Positions 23,317 to 33,411 of a stretch of 64,000 bases of DNA are shown piece by piece. Numbering within the stretch: position 1 is the stretch's first letter; each line of letters starts with the position of its first letter. The stretch comes from Symsagittifera roscoffensis (lineage: Eukaryota > Xenacoelomorpha > Acoela > Convolutidae). Location: positions 38,895,076-38,959,075 of the forward strand of contig NC_087069.1 in the NCBI RefSeq assembly GCF_963678635.1, read 5' to 3'. Made by a program: the position numbers and the translations under genes. Below the pieces are notes generated by a model. The model did not search any database. It saw only the letters and a list, made by a program, of their open reading frames with translations, and was not told where the DNA came from.

Positions 23317-23699
23317 GTAATTTTCACCGAAAAAAAATCTTTAAAATATTTCAAACACTGTTTTTTGTTAATCATGCTTTTTTAAGTCTTTACTACTAAA
23401 CTCCCAAAAAAAAAACAAAAAAAAGATATTTTACGCTTCAATTAAATTACCTAATAGTTTCCGCGCCACCCACATACCTTACAATACTTTTAATACGGAA
23501 GCTGTCATTCAGAAAGGGAAACGTAGTCAAAGAAAGTTACGCTTTGTCTAAAACTGTCACAATAAAAATAAACAAAAGTTTTTTTCAATACTTTTTAATC
23601 TCATTCTAACCCCACGCACTGACGTTGTATTTACGAGCTACTAATTAATTAACAAAAAAAATCTGCGTCACTAATTTTTCTCAAATCATAAGTTCTTTT

Positions 23700-23735
23700 T
23701 ACAGGGTGTTCGAGATAAAGTCACACATTTTAAAG
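23700..23735. repeat. Solitary mariner-like terminus TACAGGGTGTTCGAG
   Basis: TACAGGGTGTTCGAGATAA resembles the end of the transposon at 19402 (TACAGGGTGTTTCAAATAA). No partner end or transposase was found nearby, so this is at most a fragment of a related element. Confidence 0.3.
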
Positions 23736-24709
23736 TTACTCTCTCTAAGTCACTTGAGATGCGTTACTGGAAGCTTCATCCTAGGTTAAAAAAATCGCAA
23801 ATTCCAATAGTCACTCTGTGTTCCAAAAAGGTAAAGAAAAGATTTGAAAATGATATATCACTCGACCCATTCAATGATAACTAGTGGTATCTAAAATAAC
23901 TCAGTCTGGAGAGTGGGGAAATAATAGAAACGGACTATGCTTAGACAGTCTGGATAGATCCTCTGCTAATCGCAGAAACTACAATTATTTATTTATTATA
24001 ATTAGTGGTACCTAATTTCGCATGGAAAACAAAAAAAATGAAGAAAAAAATCTACGACACAACTGAATGCAAAAGCTCTAATTCGTTTTCAATGTAGAGA
24101 ACAATTGGAATAAGGCAACCCAAGACCACCTACGAGCTTTTTCGAGTTTTCCTGATTTTGAAAAGAAATTCCTTCAGTTTCCACATTCTCGAGACTGCTC
24201 GGAACATTTATGTAGATTAGCTTTTTTATGGCGAATTTTAGTGCACTTTTAAAAAAATATTATTAACATCAATTGCCCAATCTTTGCTCTTAAATCAGCC
24301 AAGAAGGAGAAAAAACGCGTTTTGCTACAATAAGGAAAGTTTTTGTTGTAACTTGCTTGAAGTCAAATTATATTAGGTTAAGTTTGAAGTGATATAGCAG
24401 TGATATTTTAAAAAGCAGACCAATTGAACGGTTTCTTGGTATTCCACCCATTGCTTTATTTTGAAAATTCAAACCTCTTGTGTTAACGGCAGATATTTTT
24501 TATCTGTCCTGTGAATTGTCGCGAAAAATCGTTCGTCTTATGATTTGTAATCAAAGTACGTCAGGAAATTTATCTAAAAATGTAGCATGACCATGTTATT
24601 TTTTGAACAGCATTCAACCATCTGAACCGTAAGTCAGAGTGAAATCATACAAACAATATTCAACCGTATAAATATTCTGAATTCACTGTTTCGTATCATC
24701 AATTATCCA

Positions 24710-25183
24710 TGTGCGCTCAATCTCCGTTATTTGGTAAAACTATGAAGTCGAATGCTTTGAATTATAAAGAGTATTTATCGGCAAAGACTCTCAGAAAAAT
24801 CAATATTTTATCATAATTTTGGTCAAGCATAACATCATATAACTTCAATTCTGAACTGTCCGTTTTTGGTACAAAACGGCGCAAGCTAGCCACAAGAACC
24901 GGTCGGTAATGTCCTTGAGACAAATTGCTCTTTGGCGGTCAACCTTAATCAAGGCTGAACCGAATTAGAACCAAAAAACAGTAAAAAACGGTCAAATGGG
25001 GCTATAGCCCCTCGGGTCTACATGTTTTAAGGTCTGCATATGGGGGGACTCAAACCCGGTTGACCGGCGTGAGAGACTTGTCTCTAGGCCGCTCGGCCAA
25101 CTGTGCTTATTGTTGTTACATTTTAGTTCAGTTTTATATGCATCTATACTCTACATTCTATACTCTACATTTGCATTGCAACA
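24710..25183 (-). repeat. BEL/Pao element 3' LTR
   Basis: This is a 474-bp repeat of 33876-34351. It contains a TATA-like TATAAAAC (25131-25138), a tRNA-like segment (25035-25106) and a perfect 14-bp palindrome GGGGCTATAGCCCC (24998-25011). The stop codon of pol (25165-25167) lies inside it. Confidence 0.92.
25035..25106 (-). other. tRNA-like sequence inside the 3' LTR
   Basis: Read on the minus strand it has an A box TGGCCGAGCGG as in tRNA-Leu/Ser genes and a B-box-like GGTTTGAGTCC, at tRNA-like spacing. The anticodon-arm region is a palindrome AGAGACAAGTCTCT with no room for a 7-nt loop, so it is not a working tRNA. It begins 32 bp downstream of the LTR TATA-like box. The copy in the 5' LTR has the exact consensus B box GGTTCGAGTCC. 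Confidence 0.7.
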
Positions 25184-28100
25184 TCCTCCCCCCCTGAAGA
25201 AGGAAGAACCGGAGCGAGCTTAACGGTCGGCCGCGTGACTTCACGGGTTGCGGTCCTGACAAGGGCGGATCGGGCGCAACCGTCCTGTCCGTAGTTTAGC
25301 TTGACGATTCGGGCGAGAGGGTAGTACCCACGCGGACTATCGGGCTCAATCACCCACACGAGATCGCCTGTTTTAAGAGTAAAGTCAGAATGAGTGTGCC
25401 ACTTGACACGCTTATTCAGCGAGGGAACATATTCTCGAAGCCAACGAGACCAAATCGCGTTAGCATATGACTGCGCTCGCACGTACCTTTTCTTGTGATC
25501 GAAGTGCTCCCCGGGTAAAAGCGAAGGAAAGCTTGTGGCATGTTGTCCAAGCAAAAAATGGTTTGGGGTTAACGCTTCTAACTCACGTGAATCGGTACTA
25601 ACGGGAGTGATTGGCCTCGAATTCAAAGCCTGTTCAACTAAGCAGAGTGTTGTTCCTAACACCTCTTCAGTGACTCGCCTACTGCCTAGGATATCGTACA
25701 GCACGCGCTTCACGCTTCGGACGAGGCGTTCCCAGGAGCCGCCATGATGGGGTGCGCCTGGCGGGTTAAACTTCCAAGTAACACCTTTGTGTGCAAAAAT
25801 GGTCGGAGCCATGCCATTCCAGCTCTTGATGCAGGCAAGTAATTCCTTTTCCGCACCAACGAAGTTCGTGCCATTATCCGACCAGATTGTGCTTGGCGTA
25901 CCACGGCGCGCAACGAACCGTTCAATGCCCATGACACACGAACTGGTGTCCAGAGACGGTACAATCTCAAGGTGTACAGCCCTGGTAGTGAGGCAAGTAA
26001 AAAGAAATCCCCATCTTTTTTCCGTGCTTCTGCGAACCGGAACGTAAAGCGGTCCAAAGTAATCCACACCCGTATGATTGAAGGGTGGTTGCTTGTATCC
26101 GAGACGTTCGACCGGTAAATCGGACATAATTGGCTGGATGGTGCTTGCTTTGCGTTTACGGCATGTCACACATTGATTTTCGACAGACCGAAGTAGTCGA
26201 CGCAACCCAAGTATTGCAAATTTCATATTTAAAACGGAGCGCATGTAATCTAATCCTTGATGAAAATGCTTATGGTGGAGGCTGCGGGCCAACAAACGAA
26301 CTAAGGTATGTCGGGCGTCGAGTATTATTGGGTGCTTAGTATCAAACTCGGTATCCACTAAGCGCACAATCCGTCCGGTGGAACGAATGATTCCAGCGGG
26401 ACCGATAAATGGCGAGTATGTGGCAATTTTACTACTATTCTTAATAGGTTTGCCAGCGGTGAGTGTTTTTAACTCAACGGGAAAGGATTCCATCTGAGCA
26501 AGATGAATCAGTTTGCTTTCTGCAATATCAAGTTCAGTGGGGTCGGTGATTCGTAAGTCTTTACCACGAAAATGCTTATGTGAAGGCAACACCCTCAACA
26601 TAAAAGCGACTACTCGTTTATATCTTGTAAAGGAACTGAACCTTTCCCAATTGAACCCGTGTTCGGGATGTTTGATTGATGTGACATCGGTGACGAAGGA
26701 AGATGATGTCTCCAAGCAATTATCAACATCACAAGAAGGACCCTTCAAACGAATTTTATTGATTACACGTTCGTCGGGTAAAAACGGCCAATCAGTAGTC
26801 CTGAGAATGCTCGGACCAATAACCCAGCTGCTATCCTTGAGGGCTTCCGAAGAAATCCCCCGCGTACCGGTATCAGCTGGATTATCGCCGCTCAGAACAT
26901 GGTGCCACTCATCAATAGTGGTCGACTCGAGGATTTCGCCGACACGATTAGCGACGAATACAGGTAATTTTTCAGTGGAGTTTAGCCACTGCAAAACTGT
27001 TGTACTATCTGTCCACATAAAGACATGATTAATAGAGACGGTAAGGGCGGTCAGTATATCATCTTTTAGTCGTGTGGCGAGCAGAGCAGCTTGAAGCTCT
27101 AGCTTCGGTATAGATAGCGCTTTCATGGGCGCAACGCGAGCTTTACCAAAGATGAAGGATATTTGAGTTTTATGCGAGCTCGCGAGTCGCGCACGCAAAA
27201 ATCCAACAGCACAGAAAACATCCTGCGAGCTATCACCGAACATGTGGAGCTCAATTTGATCAACAGGCTCTGTGAAGTAACAACGGGGAATAGTCAATTG
27301 CCCTAAGAGAGGGAGACCGGAGTGCCACTCGAGAAACTTATCTCTTATGTCTTCTGGCAATTCGTCGTCCCAACTTTGACCACTGATTTTCCAAATATCT
27401 TTCAGTAAAAGACGGGCCCTAACTGTGTATGGAGCTACTAACCCAACAGGGTCAAACACAGAAGAGACGAAACTCAAGACGGTTCGTTGAGTTATTGCTT
27501 TATCGAGAGGACGATCCACGCCTCTGCTAACAACCAAAGTGTCTTTCACATGGTCCCACTTAAGACCTAAGACGTGTGAAGATTGTTCGGCACCGTTACA
27601 AATTTCCTTAATGGGTGAAGATGAGGATTCGGATTCCTCGGGGTTCATTGCTGAAGTGATTTCATCAGCATTACTGACAAATTTAGTCAAATTAAATCCT
27701 CCCAATTTTAGTAAGGAAACCAAATCGCGACTAGTTTTAATTGCTTGGGTAACGTTCTCGAATGAATCCAAGTAATCGTCCATGTAAAATTTTTCATTTA
27801 CGACTGAGGCGGCCTCAGGGTATGTGGACATATTATCAGTTGCTGTTTTTTGCAACGCGAAATTGGCGCACGTAGGCGAATCCCGTGCGCCGAATATATG
27901 GCGAGTGTACTGATGAACTACCACATCGGAAGTGGTATCCTCCCGCCACAAAAAACGGAGCGAAATTTGATCGCGGGCAAGGACTCCTACCTGGAGGAAC
28001 ATACCCTCTATATCCGCGGAAACGGCGTACTTATGTTGACGGAATCGCAAAAGCACAAAAATCAAATTTTGGAGTAGGTCAGGACCCACCAATAAGGACT

Positions 28101-28350
28101 TATTTAAGGATGTGCCGTGAAACTTAGAAGCCCCATTAAGGACTCGGCGCACCTTACCCGGCTTATTCGGATTTACGACGGGCTGGTGCGGAAGATACCA
28201 CTCGCGATCGGAACGCTTACGTGGATCATGCGGTTCGACGGTAACGACATAGCCTTTCCTAATGTCCTCTCTAATTGTTTCTGCGTATCTTTCGCGCAGC
28301 TCAGGGTCTTTACTTAACCTTTTCTCCAATGATTTAAATTGGGCAAGTGA
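25165..28350 (-). CDS. BEL/Pao pol: reverse transcriptase, RNase H, integrase
   Basis: This copies the element RNA into DNA and inserts it. The frame directly follows the gag stop (28351-28353) in the same frame and has no ATG at its start, so it would need readthrough. From the N-terminus: an RT of about 350 residues with VNPNKPGKVRRV, SADIEGMF and the catalytic FYMDDYLDS; RNase H with SIPKLELQAALLATRLKDD and MWTDSTTVLQW; an integrase zinc region (HHKHFHQG...CVTCRK); an integrase core with DYFGPLYV, IWSDNGTNF and the APHHGGSWERLV segment carrying the catalytic Glu; and a DUF5641-like tail (GDLVWVIEPDSPRGYYPLARI). It has about 1061 codons without a stop and all catalytic motifs present, so it is probably a recently active copy. 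Confidence 0.93.
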   Translation of the reverse strand, partial: SLAQFKSLEKRLSKDPELRERYAETIREDIRKGYVVTVEPHDPRKRSDREWYLPHQPVVNPNKPGKVRRVLNGASKFHGTSLNKSLLVGPDLLQNLIFVLLRFRQHKYAVSADIEGMFLQVGVLARDQISLRFLWREDTTSDVVVHQYTRHIFGARDSPTCANFALQKTATDNMSTYPEAASVVNEKFYMDDYLDSFENVTQAIKTSRDLVSLLKLGGFNLTKFVSNADEITSAMNPEESESSSSPIKEICNGAEQSSHVLGLKWDHVKDTLVVSRGVDRPLDKAITQRTVLSFVSSVFDPVGLVAPYTVRARLLLKDIWKISGQSWDDELPEDIRDKFLEWHSGLPLLGQLTIPRCYFTEPVDQIELHMFGDSSQDVFCAVGFLRARLASSHKTQISFIFGKARVAPMKALSIPKLELQAALLATRLKDDILTALTVSINHVFMWTDSTTVLQWLNSTEKLPVFVANRVGEILESTTIDEWHHVLSGDNPADTGTRGISSEALKDSSWVIGPSILRTTDWPFLPDERVINKIRLKGPSCDVDNCLETSSSFVTDVTSIKHPEHGFNWERFSSFTRYKRVVAFMLRVLPSHKHFRGKDLRITDPTELDIAESKLIHLAQMESFPVELKTLTAGKPIKNSSKIATYSPFIGPAGIIRSTGRIVRLVDTEFDTKHPIILDARHTLVRLLARSLHHKHFHQGLDYMRSVLNMKFAILGLRRLLRSVENQCVTCRKRKASTIQPIMSDLPVERLGYKQPPFNHTGVDYFGPLYVPVRRSTEKRWGFLFTCLTTRAVHLEIVPSLDTSSCVMGIERFVARRGTPSTIWSDNGTNFVGAEKELLACIKSWNGMAPTIFAHKGVTWKFNPPGAPHHGGSWERLVRSVKRVLYDILGSRRVTEEVLGTTLCLVEQALNSRPITPVSTDSRELEALTPNHFLLGQHATSFPSLLPGEHFDHKKRYVRAQSYANAIWSRWLREYVPSLNKRVKWHTHSDFTLKTGDLVWVIEPDSPRGYYPLARIVKLNYGQDGCARSALVRTATREVTRPTVKLAPVLPSSGGEDVAMQM
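25184..25197 (-). other. Polypurine tract of the BEL/Pao element
   Basis: On the minus strand the purine-rich CAGGGGGGGAGGA lies directly before the 3' LTR, the position and composition expected for the plus-strand primer. It overlaps the end of the pol frame. Confidence 0.75.
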
Positions 28351-28353
28351 CTA
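28351..28353 (-). other. In-frame TAG between gag-protease and pol
   Basis: Both flanking frames are the same and remain open for 1167 and 1061 codons. The conserved upstream RYVVPMLW and downstream LEKRLSKDP segments are normally contiguous in BEL/Pao polyproteins. The stop is either a readthrough signal or a single recent mutation. Confidence 0.75.
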
Positions 28354-31300
28354 GTAATAATTATTTGGTAGACTGACATTACTATCAATCCAAAGCATAG
28401 GCACAACGTATCTTTCGCCATTGTGAACGGTTTCAGAATTTAGGATGGATAAAGCATGTTTATCCGCGGCGGAACGGGCATCGACCTGTTTGAAAGCACC
28501 ATACGATTCCAACTCGTACCAGGATTTTATCTGGTCGGTCAGAGAAGAATCTTCAACAACACACTTGAAACACGAAGAAGTAGAATTACCGGACGGCGGC
28601 AACGGACCACTTAAGACCCAACCTATCGGTAGGCGAACGGAACACGGTGAGTTTTTATCATCTCCCAAGATGAACTCAATGGGTCTAACGGCGTGGTAGT
28701 AGTCTTGTCCGATAATAACTTCAACGTCCTCATAAGTATATTGAATGGGCTTAATAGGTGCTAATTGTGGATATTTATTCTGCAAATCAGCAATATTGAT
28801 TAATTCGGAACCAATCCGAATATTGTCTTTAACATATGCACAGAGAGAAAATACGAAATCACTATTATTCGGCTCGGAGGAAACAGTAAACTTGACCCTC
28901 TGAGTCTCAACAACGGTGGTCGAATTGAAACCACTAATTGACAAGTTAACGGGCTCCCCTACTAAGCCGAGACGGTTTACGAGTGACGAAGACACCCAGG
29001 AGTGAGTCGATGCACTATCACAAAGAACCAACGTCAGGAGACTGGTTACATCCGAGGATACACCAAGTGTTGCAATTGGCAACAACCCTTTAGAAGATTC
29101 AATGTCAAGTACATCACTAACAGCGGCATGGGTGGAAGTGTTTGTATTCTCCTTGGATTTGTTTATTCCAGCCTTATTCGAGACATTTGAATTTTCCTTC
29201 CGAGGAAATATTCTTTCGGCTCCATGGAGCAAGACATTATGTGTGCTATCACACTCTGGCTTCGGGCACTTTTTTGCTCTAGAACATTGCCGGAAACTAT
29301 GATTGCCATTGAGGCAAGCGAAGCAAAGTTTCTGTTCAGCTACGTATTTTGCTCGCTGAGTAGCATTCTTTTCCTTAAAAACAGCACAATTCCACAATGC
29401 ATGACTACCCTTACACAAAACGCACGGCGGAAACTTAGACTTATCCTGAGACTTATCCTGAGCCTTACTAGTTACCTGGCTATTGGCTGCAAAAACTTTG
29501 GTTGTTTTTGGTTTAACCGGTTCTTCGTTTTTTGCCTTAGAGCTGAGTAAACGTAATCTTTCATGCCCTTCGGCCTTTTCTTTCAACCAGTTGTTAAAGT
29601 CTAAGAGTGTTGGTCGCTGCCAATTATGTCTAACAGTATGCATTGACCAAGCCTCCTTGAGGTTAGGCGGAAGCTTACTAACAGCTTGGTTTAACAGGTT
29701 AACACTCTTTAGATCATCGTTGAAAGACAATGATTTGAAAACTGCTACGAGGCCAGATATGGCAGAGGAGAAACTAATGACATTTTCCGAATTGTGCATC
29801 TTAAGTGGAGGAAAAGTATTCAGCTTATCAAGATGCGCACCAACAATGGCATGTGGTTGCCCAAACTTCCGTTGCAAGGTGGCCAGTGCATCCTTGTACA
29901 TAACGCCACTATAACTAAACTCCGCAATTGCGGTTTTTGCTTTGCCTGTGACGAGCGTTTTTAAGTATGTCAATTTCGTATCATCGGTGAGAACAGCGGA
30001 ATCAACGGTGGACTTAAACTGACCAAACCATTCGTGCCAGTTTAACGGGTTACCGTCAAACTGGGCTAACTTCCATTCAGGAAGATGATCTTTGCGGCTA
30101 TGCATCAATAATTCCGCCAATTCACGAGCGGAGAGAGGTCGATCCGATGAACAACCTTGGTTCGAATAAGCGGGAGACGGTGCGTAGTCTTCGTTGACTG
30201 GCTGATAACCAGTATTAGTTTGATTGACGAAATACGGAACATGTTGGGGATGAACTGGGGGAGTATTAAAATTTACAGTCCCACCACTAGTATAAGGAAC
30301 GGCGGTGTTACACGATGGGACAATAGTTGTCACATTAGAAAAAATGTTTCCAGCATTACAACACTGAGCAGGCGTGACGATTGGAGTTGTAGCTGCCAAT
30401 CGCCATAAGTTTGCATCACTTGTGTAGTAATCGTTGATACTAGGTGACACAGTATGCGGAACAAAGGGAAGATTATGTTGCGTCTGGACTGGCTCTGCAT
30501 GGCAGTTAGGTGCCGAAAAGAAAACCGGCGTTGGGTTTACTCCAGAAGATGAGAAGCCACCACCAGCAAATGCAGGCGACAAAGAAACAAAACCAGAACC
30601 GGGTTGGGCCGGTAACATTGGGACAGGTAATGATTCCGGTTGCGCAATGGCAAAACTACCATTAGTTATGTTTGAACTCATGGTCTGTAAAGGAATAGCA
30701 GACGGTGGTGACACGTGTGCACTAGAATGCATATTGTTAACTGGGAATGGAACAGAGGCTGGGAATGAAACAGAAGCTTGCAATGGCAAACGGCTTGCAC
30801 TGCCAAATTGAGGCATAGCCCGATGTCCATAACTATGGATTCCAGGGTCACTCAATGCTGTGTGCTCATGGTTATGACTATTACTGGTGTGAATTGCATG
30901 AGCAAGGAGGGCGGAAGTCGTCGGTCCTGACGAAATGGGTACATGAGTGAAGGCCTGCAAACCTGGAGCACTAGCAACGTCGGGAGGTGCTTGTGAACTA
31001 ACAGAGTCTACCCAATCATTAGTTCGATCGGTTGCTACCTTTGAAATAGGTTGACTTACTCCTGTTACATTACTTTCCGCTACCTTCTCGCTAACCTCAG
31101 ATGAACTGTCCTCAAGTTCAAACGCTTTCAATTCCATTTCAATTAGTTGCTTTTTATGATTTTCAGCCAATTGCTCTAGTTCCAGCTGACTTTGTTCGAA
31201 CTTAAGACGGTTCTCTTGCTCTTTAAGTCTTAAAGATACTTGATACTGCCTTTCCAGCTCCTCATGGCGTCGTTTTACTAAAGCTAACTCATGCCGTTTC

Positions 31301-31854
31301 TCACTTGATGACATAGTGCGAACAGTCGACGTATGACGAGTGGAAGCAGATTTATCAGACTTATGTGAGTCAAGCTTTCTACTATCCTTAGACTTATTAG
31401 AGACCTTAGACCTGTTTTCAGATACTCGTGCTGCTGAATCACTTGTTTTGTGCGAGCGTGAGGATGTCTCAGACCTGGTTTGTTGTAAAGATCCCTTGCT
31501 CCCTGTAATGCCGGCTGCTGGAAATGACGAAGGTTCAAGGCTCATCTTGTAACTCTGAGCTTCGTGCATTACTTTATCGTTCATTTCGGTTACTTTCTTA
31601 AGCCAAAGGTCTTGCTGAGCAATAATTTTTTCAGGATTTTCCGTTTTTCCCGCTAACCTAATTAATCGCTCATTGACGTCGACAGCTTTTTCCAACGCAA
31701 TTTTACATTTGTAAACAGCATTATCAATTTTTGTAGTGCGACTATTATTCTCAATGTACTCAAGTAATAATGAGTGACCTTTGAGCAGCTCATTTTCTAG
31801 ATTTAGACGGGTTTCGAATAACTTGCGTATCTTGCTTTGGAATTTTTCGTCCAT
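28351..31854 (-). CDS. BEL/Pao gag-protease polyprotein
   Basis: It forms the particle and processes the polyprotein. The first ATG is at 31854 (a longer frame begins with GTG at 31863), giving 1167 residues. In order: an N-terminal helical region; a Ser/Lys-rich linker; a strong coiled coil around residues 190-250 (KRHELALVKRRHEELERQYQ); a long Pro/Ser/Asn-rich low-complexity stretch; the capsid-like region (LPEWKLAQFDGNPLNWHEWF); zinc knuckles (CVLCKGSHALWNC, CFACLNGNHSFRQC); and an aspartic protease with LCDSASTHSWVS as active site and VEVIIGQDYY downstream. It ends at TAG just inside the region that normally joins protease to RT. Intactness and LTR age suggest it was functional recently. 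Confidence 0.9.
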   Translation of the reverse strand: MDEKFQSKIRKLFETRLNLENELLKGHSLLLEYIENNSRTTKIDNAVYKCKIALEKAVDVNERLIRLAGKTENPEKIIAQQDLWLKKVTEMNDKVMHEAQSYKMSLEPSSFPAAGITGSKGSLQQTRSETSSRSHKTSDSAARVSENRSKVSNKSKDSRKLDSHKSDKSASTRHTSTVRTMSSSEKRHELALVKRRHEELERQYQVSLRLKEQENRLKFEQSQLELEQLAENHKKQLIEMELKAFELEDSSSEVSEKVAESNVTGVSQPISKVATDRTNDWVDSVSSQAPPDVASAPGLQAFTHVPISSGPTTSALLAHAIHTSNSHNHEHTALSDPGIHSYGHRAMPQFGSASRLPLQASVSFPASVPFPVNNMHSSAHVSPPSAIPLQTMSSNITNGSFAIAQPESLPVPMLPAQPGSGFVSLSPAFAGGGFSSSGVNPTPVFFSAPNCHAEPVQTQHNLPFVPHTVSPSINDYYTSDANLWRLAATTPIVTPAQCCNAGNIFSNVTTIVPSCNTAVPYTSGGTVNFNTPPVHPQHVPYFVNQTNTGYQPVNEDYAPSPAYSNQGCSSDRPLSARELAELLMHSRKDHLPEWKLAQFDGNPLNWHEWFGQFKSTVDSAVLTDDTKLTYLKTLVTGKAKTAIAEFSYSGVMYKDALATLQRKFGQPHAIVGAHLDKLNTFPPLKMHNSENVISFSSAISGLVAVFKSLSFNDDLKSVNLLNQAVSKLPPNLKEAWSMHTVRHNWQRPTLLDFNNWLKEKAEGHERLRLLSSKAKNEEPVKPKTTKVFAANSQVTSKAQDKSQDKSKFPPCVLCKGSHALWNCAVFKEKNATQRAKYVAEQKLCFACLNGNHSFRQCSRAKKCPKPECDSTHNVLLHGAERIFPRKENSNVSNKAGINKSKENTNTSTHAAVSDVLDIESSKGLLPIATLGVSSDVTSLLTLVLCDSASTHSWVSSSLVNRLGLVGEPVNLSISGFNSTTVVETQRVKFTVSSEPNNSDFVFSLCAYVKDNIRIGSELINIADLQNKYPQLAPIKPIQYTYEDVEVIIGQDYYHAVRPIEFILGDDKNSPCSVRLPIGWVLSGPLPPSGNSTSSCFKCVVEDSSLTDQIKSWYELESYGAFKQVDARSAADKHALSILNSETVHNGERYVVPMLWIDSNVSLPNNYY

Positions 31855-31947
31855 GTTTTTCACAAATTGACAATATTCTACGGATGCTCACTTATAGAAA
31901 ACAATCAATAAAATGAGATACTGTTTTGGTACGTAATTAAATTTGCA

Positions 31948-32592
31948 TTAGTAAATCAACATTAGCTTACAAGACGGGGGAACTTGACGTCTCAAAGCTT
32001 CTACCTGAAGCCTATTTCTTATAGCTTTCCGAGCTTTGAGGGGTAAGCGGTTTCGCTTCTTACGTGTCTTAAGGATGTTAAGATTAGCGCTATAACGCCT
32101 TAGAAGGAGGAGAGTCTTTAACTCAAGGGAAGGAGGCTGGTGAAGCTCTTTGTACTTCTCAATTAGTACCTGGTCCTTAGCCTTACGCTTAGAGATAAAG
32201 TCTTTAACGACGTTGAGAACGAGAATACCTGTTGAACCTAAACTTTCCTCTATATCCTCGGTTCCGTTCCGTCTACAGTATACGATCGCACAAATGTTTG
32301 TCCTATACCTTAATAACAAATTGACAAGTTGCTCACTACTCAGCTTGCGGTTATTGTTGCTGCGGTGCCTACTTATCGAGTTATTAATGGCGTCGTGCCA
32401 AATTACAAGGTCGTTACGGTGCGACAAATAGTGATGAAGGTAGTACTGTATCGTTTTCTGAGAGTCCCTAGCGTTAAAGTTCAAACTTAAACCTGGCTTC
32501 GTAAAGCAAGTATCTTTGACGCGCTTCTGGGACGGAGCGGGAAGTTTTCGGAGCGCGTGATCCAAAGAACTAGCTCCTAGAATGAATACCAT
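31948..32592 (-). CDS. Accessory ORF upstream of gag, SGNH-hydrolase-like
   Basis: A 214-residue frame starts at ATG 32592; an in-frame GTG at 32685 would add 31 residues. It lies between the leader and gag, separated from gag by 93 bp. MVFILGASSLDHAL near the start resembles block I of SGNH/GDSL hydrolases (with GAS for GDS), and NDLVIWHDAINNS resembles the Asn-containing block III. A possible late block is YKELHQPPS. The C-terminal third is very basic (LKTRKKRNRLPLKARKAIRNR), suggesting nucleic-acid binding. SGNH-type esterases are known as accessory domains in some non-LTR retrotransposon ORF1 proteins; finding one here is an inference from motifs only. Its open state in a young element argues for function. 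Confidence 0.6.
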   Translation of the reverse strand: MVFILGASSLDHALRKLPAPSQKRVKDTCFTKPGLSLNFNARDSQKTIQYYLHHYLSHRNDLVIWHDAINNSISRHRSNNNRKLSSEQLVNLLLRYRTNICAIVYCRRNGTEDIEESLGSTGILVLNVVKDFISKRKAKDQVLIEKYKELHQPPSLELKTLLLLRRYSANLNILKTRKKRNRLPLKARKAIRNRLQVEALRRQVPPSCKLMLIY

Positions 32593-32644
32593 ACACTTAG
32601 GGGACCTATGCGACGGCTTCGTTACGCTTAAGTACCAATGGGGT

Positions 32645-32953
32645 TGGGAAATTAAGTAGGTCGGTTGAACTCCAACAACACACACGGAGTAAACCTGAGG
32701 ATGAAAGAATTCAACTTAACTCACTTAATATCACCGTACCTGACCACTTAACTTTACTGTCACGCAACGAAGTCAATAATATGACGGGCTGAAACGGCTT
32801 TGTTTTACTCGAAGCGAACTGGCTTTCAGTTTCACCAATGGTGGGTGGGGGATCAGGCAAATTGGTTAAGTTCCAACAACACACGCGGAAGAAACCTGAG
32901 GATGAAAAAACTCAACTTAATTTGCCTGATATTTCGCTACCAGACCACTTAAC
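32645..32953. repeat. Imperfect direct duplication in the BEL/Pao leader
   Basis: Two copies (about 32660-32752 and 32863-32953) share TCCAACAACACAC, CGGA-GAAACCTGAGGATGAAA, TTCAACTTAA and GACCACTTAAC in order, about 205 bp apart. The ATG-proximal extension of the accessory ORF falls in the first copy. Confidence 0.65.
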
Positions 32954-33411
32954 ATAAGGTTGGTTTCATCTTACAGCACAATTTCGCAGAATTCTGGAGA
33001 CGTTTTGAGGATTTTTTGTTAATTTTTTACTTTTTTCACAAAATTTTTCAGTAAATTTTGGTCAGCAGGTTCGAGTCATAAACCAATCCAAAAAACTAGT
33101 CCAGTACCTCTTGTCTATGTTCCGATTTCACTGATTATTATTCCGTTCACATATATCCAAAAATTTTTGGTATCGAGAAAAAATGTCAAGTCAGTTTGTC
33201 TATGTACCGACTGTAAGATATTTCAGTTCAACGGAACTGTCCAAAAATTTTGGGTATTGAGGAAAATTACCGGGGGCTAGCTTGCGGAAAAATTTCTCAA
33301 GATGTATGACAGCGTATAAAATTTTATAGCACAATATGAGAGTTTTAAAAGTTTGTCGAGTCTTACAGTTTTGAAGATTGGGCGGTTACCGGTCTTACAC
33401 GACACAGACGC
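32954..33411. other. BEL/Pao leader, non-coding
   Basis: No supported gene is visible. It is AT-rich, with an internal similarity between GTCTATGTTCCGATTTCAC and GTCTATGTACCGACTG. It lies between the duplicated leader segment and the minisatellite. Confidence 0.4.

Noticed and set aside
25535-27028. Plus-strand frames opposite BEL/Pao pol
   Set aside because: They are shadows of a clearly recognised pol gene.
29224-29914. Plus-strand Cys/Ser/Leu-rich frames opposite gag
   Set aside because: They overlap the gag capsid and zinc-knuckle coding sequence and lack domains.
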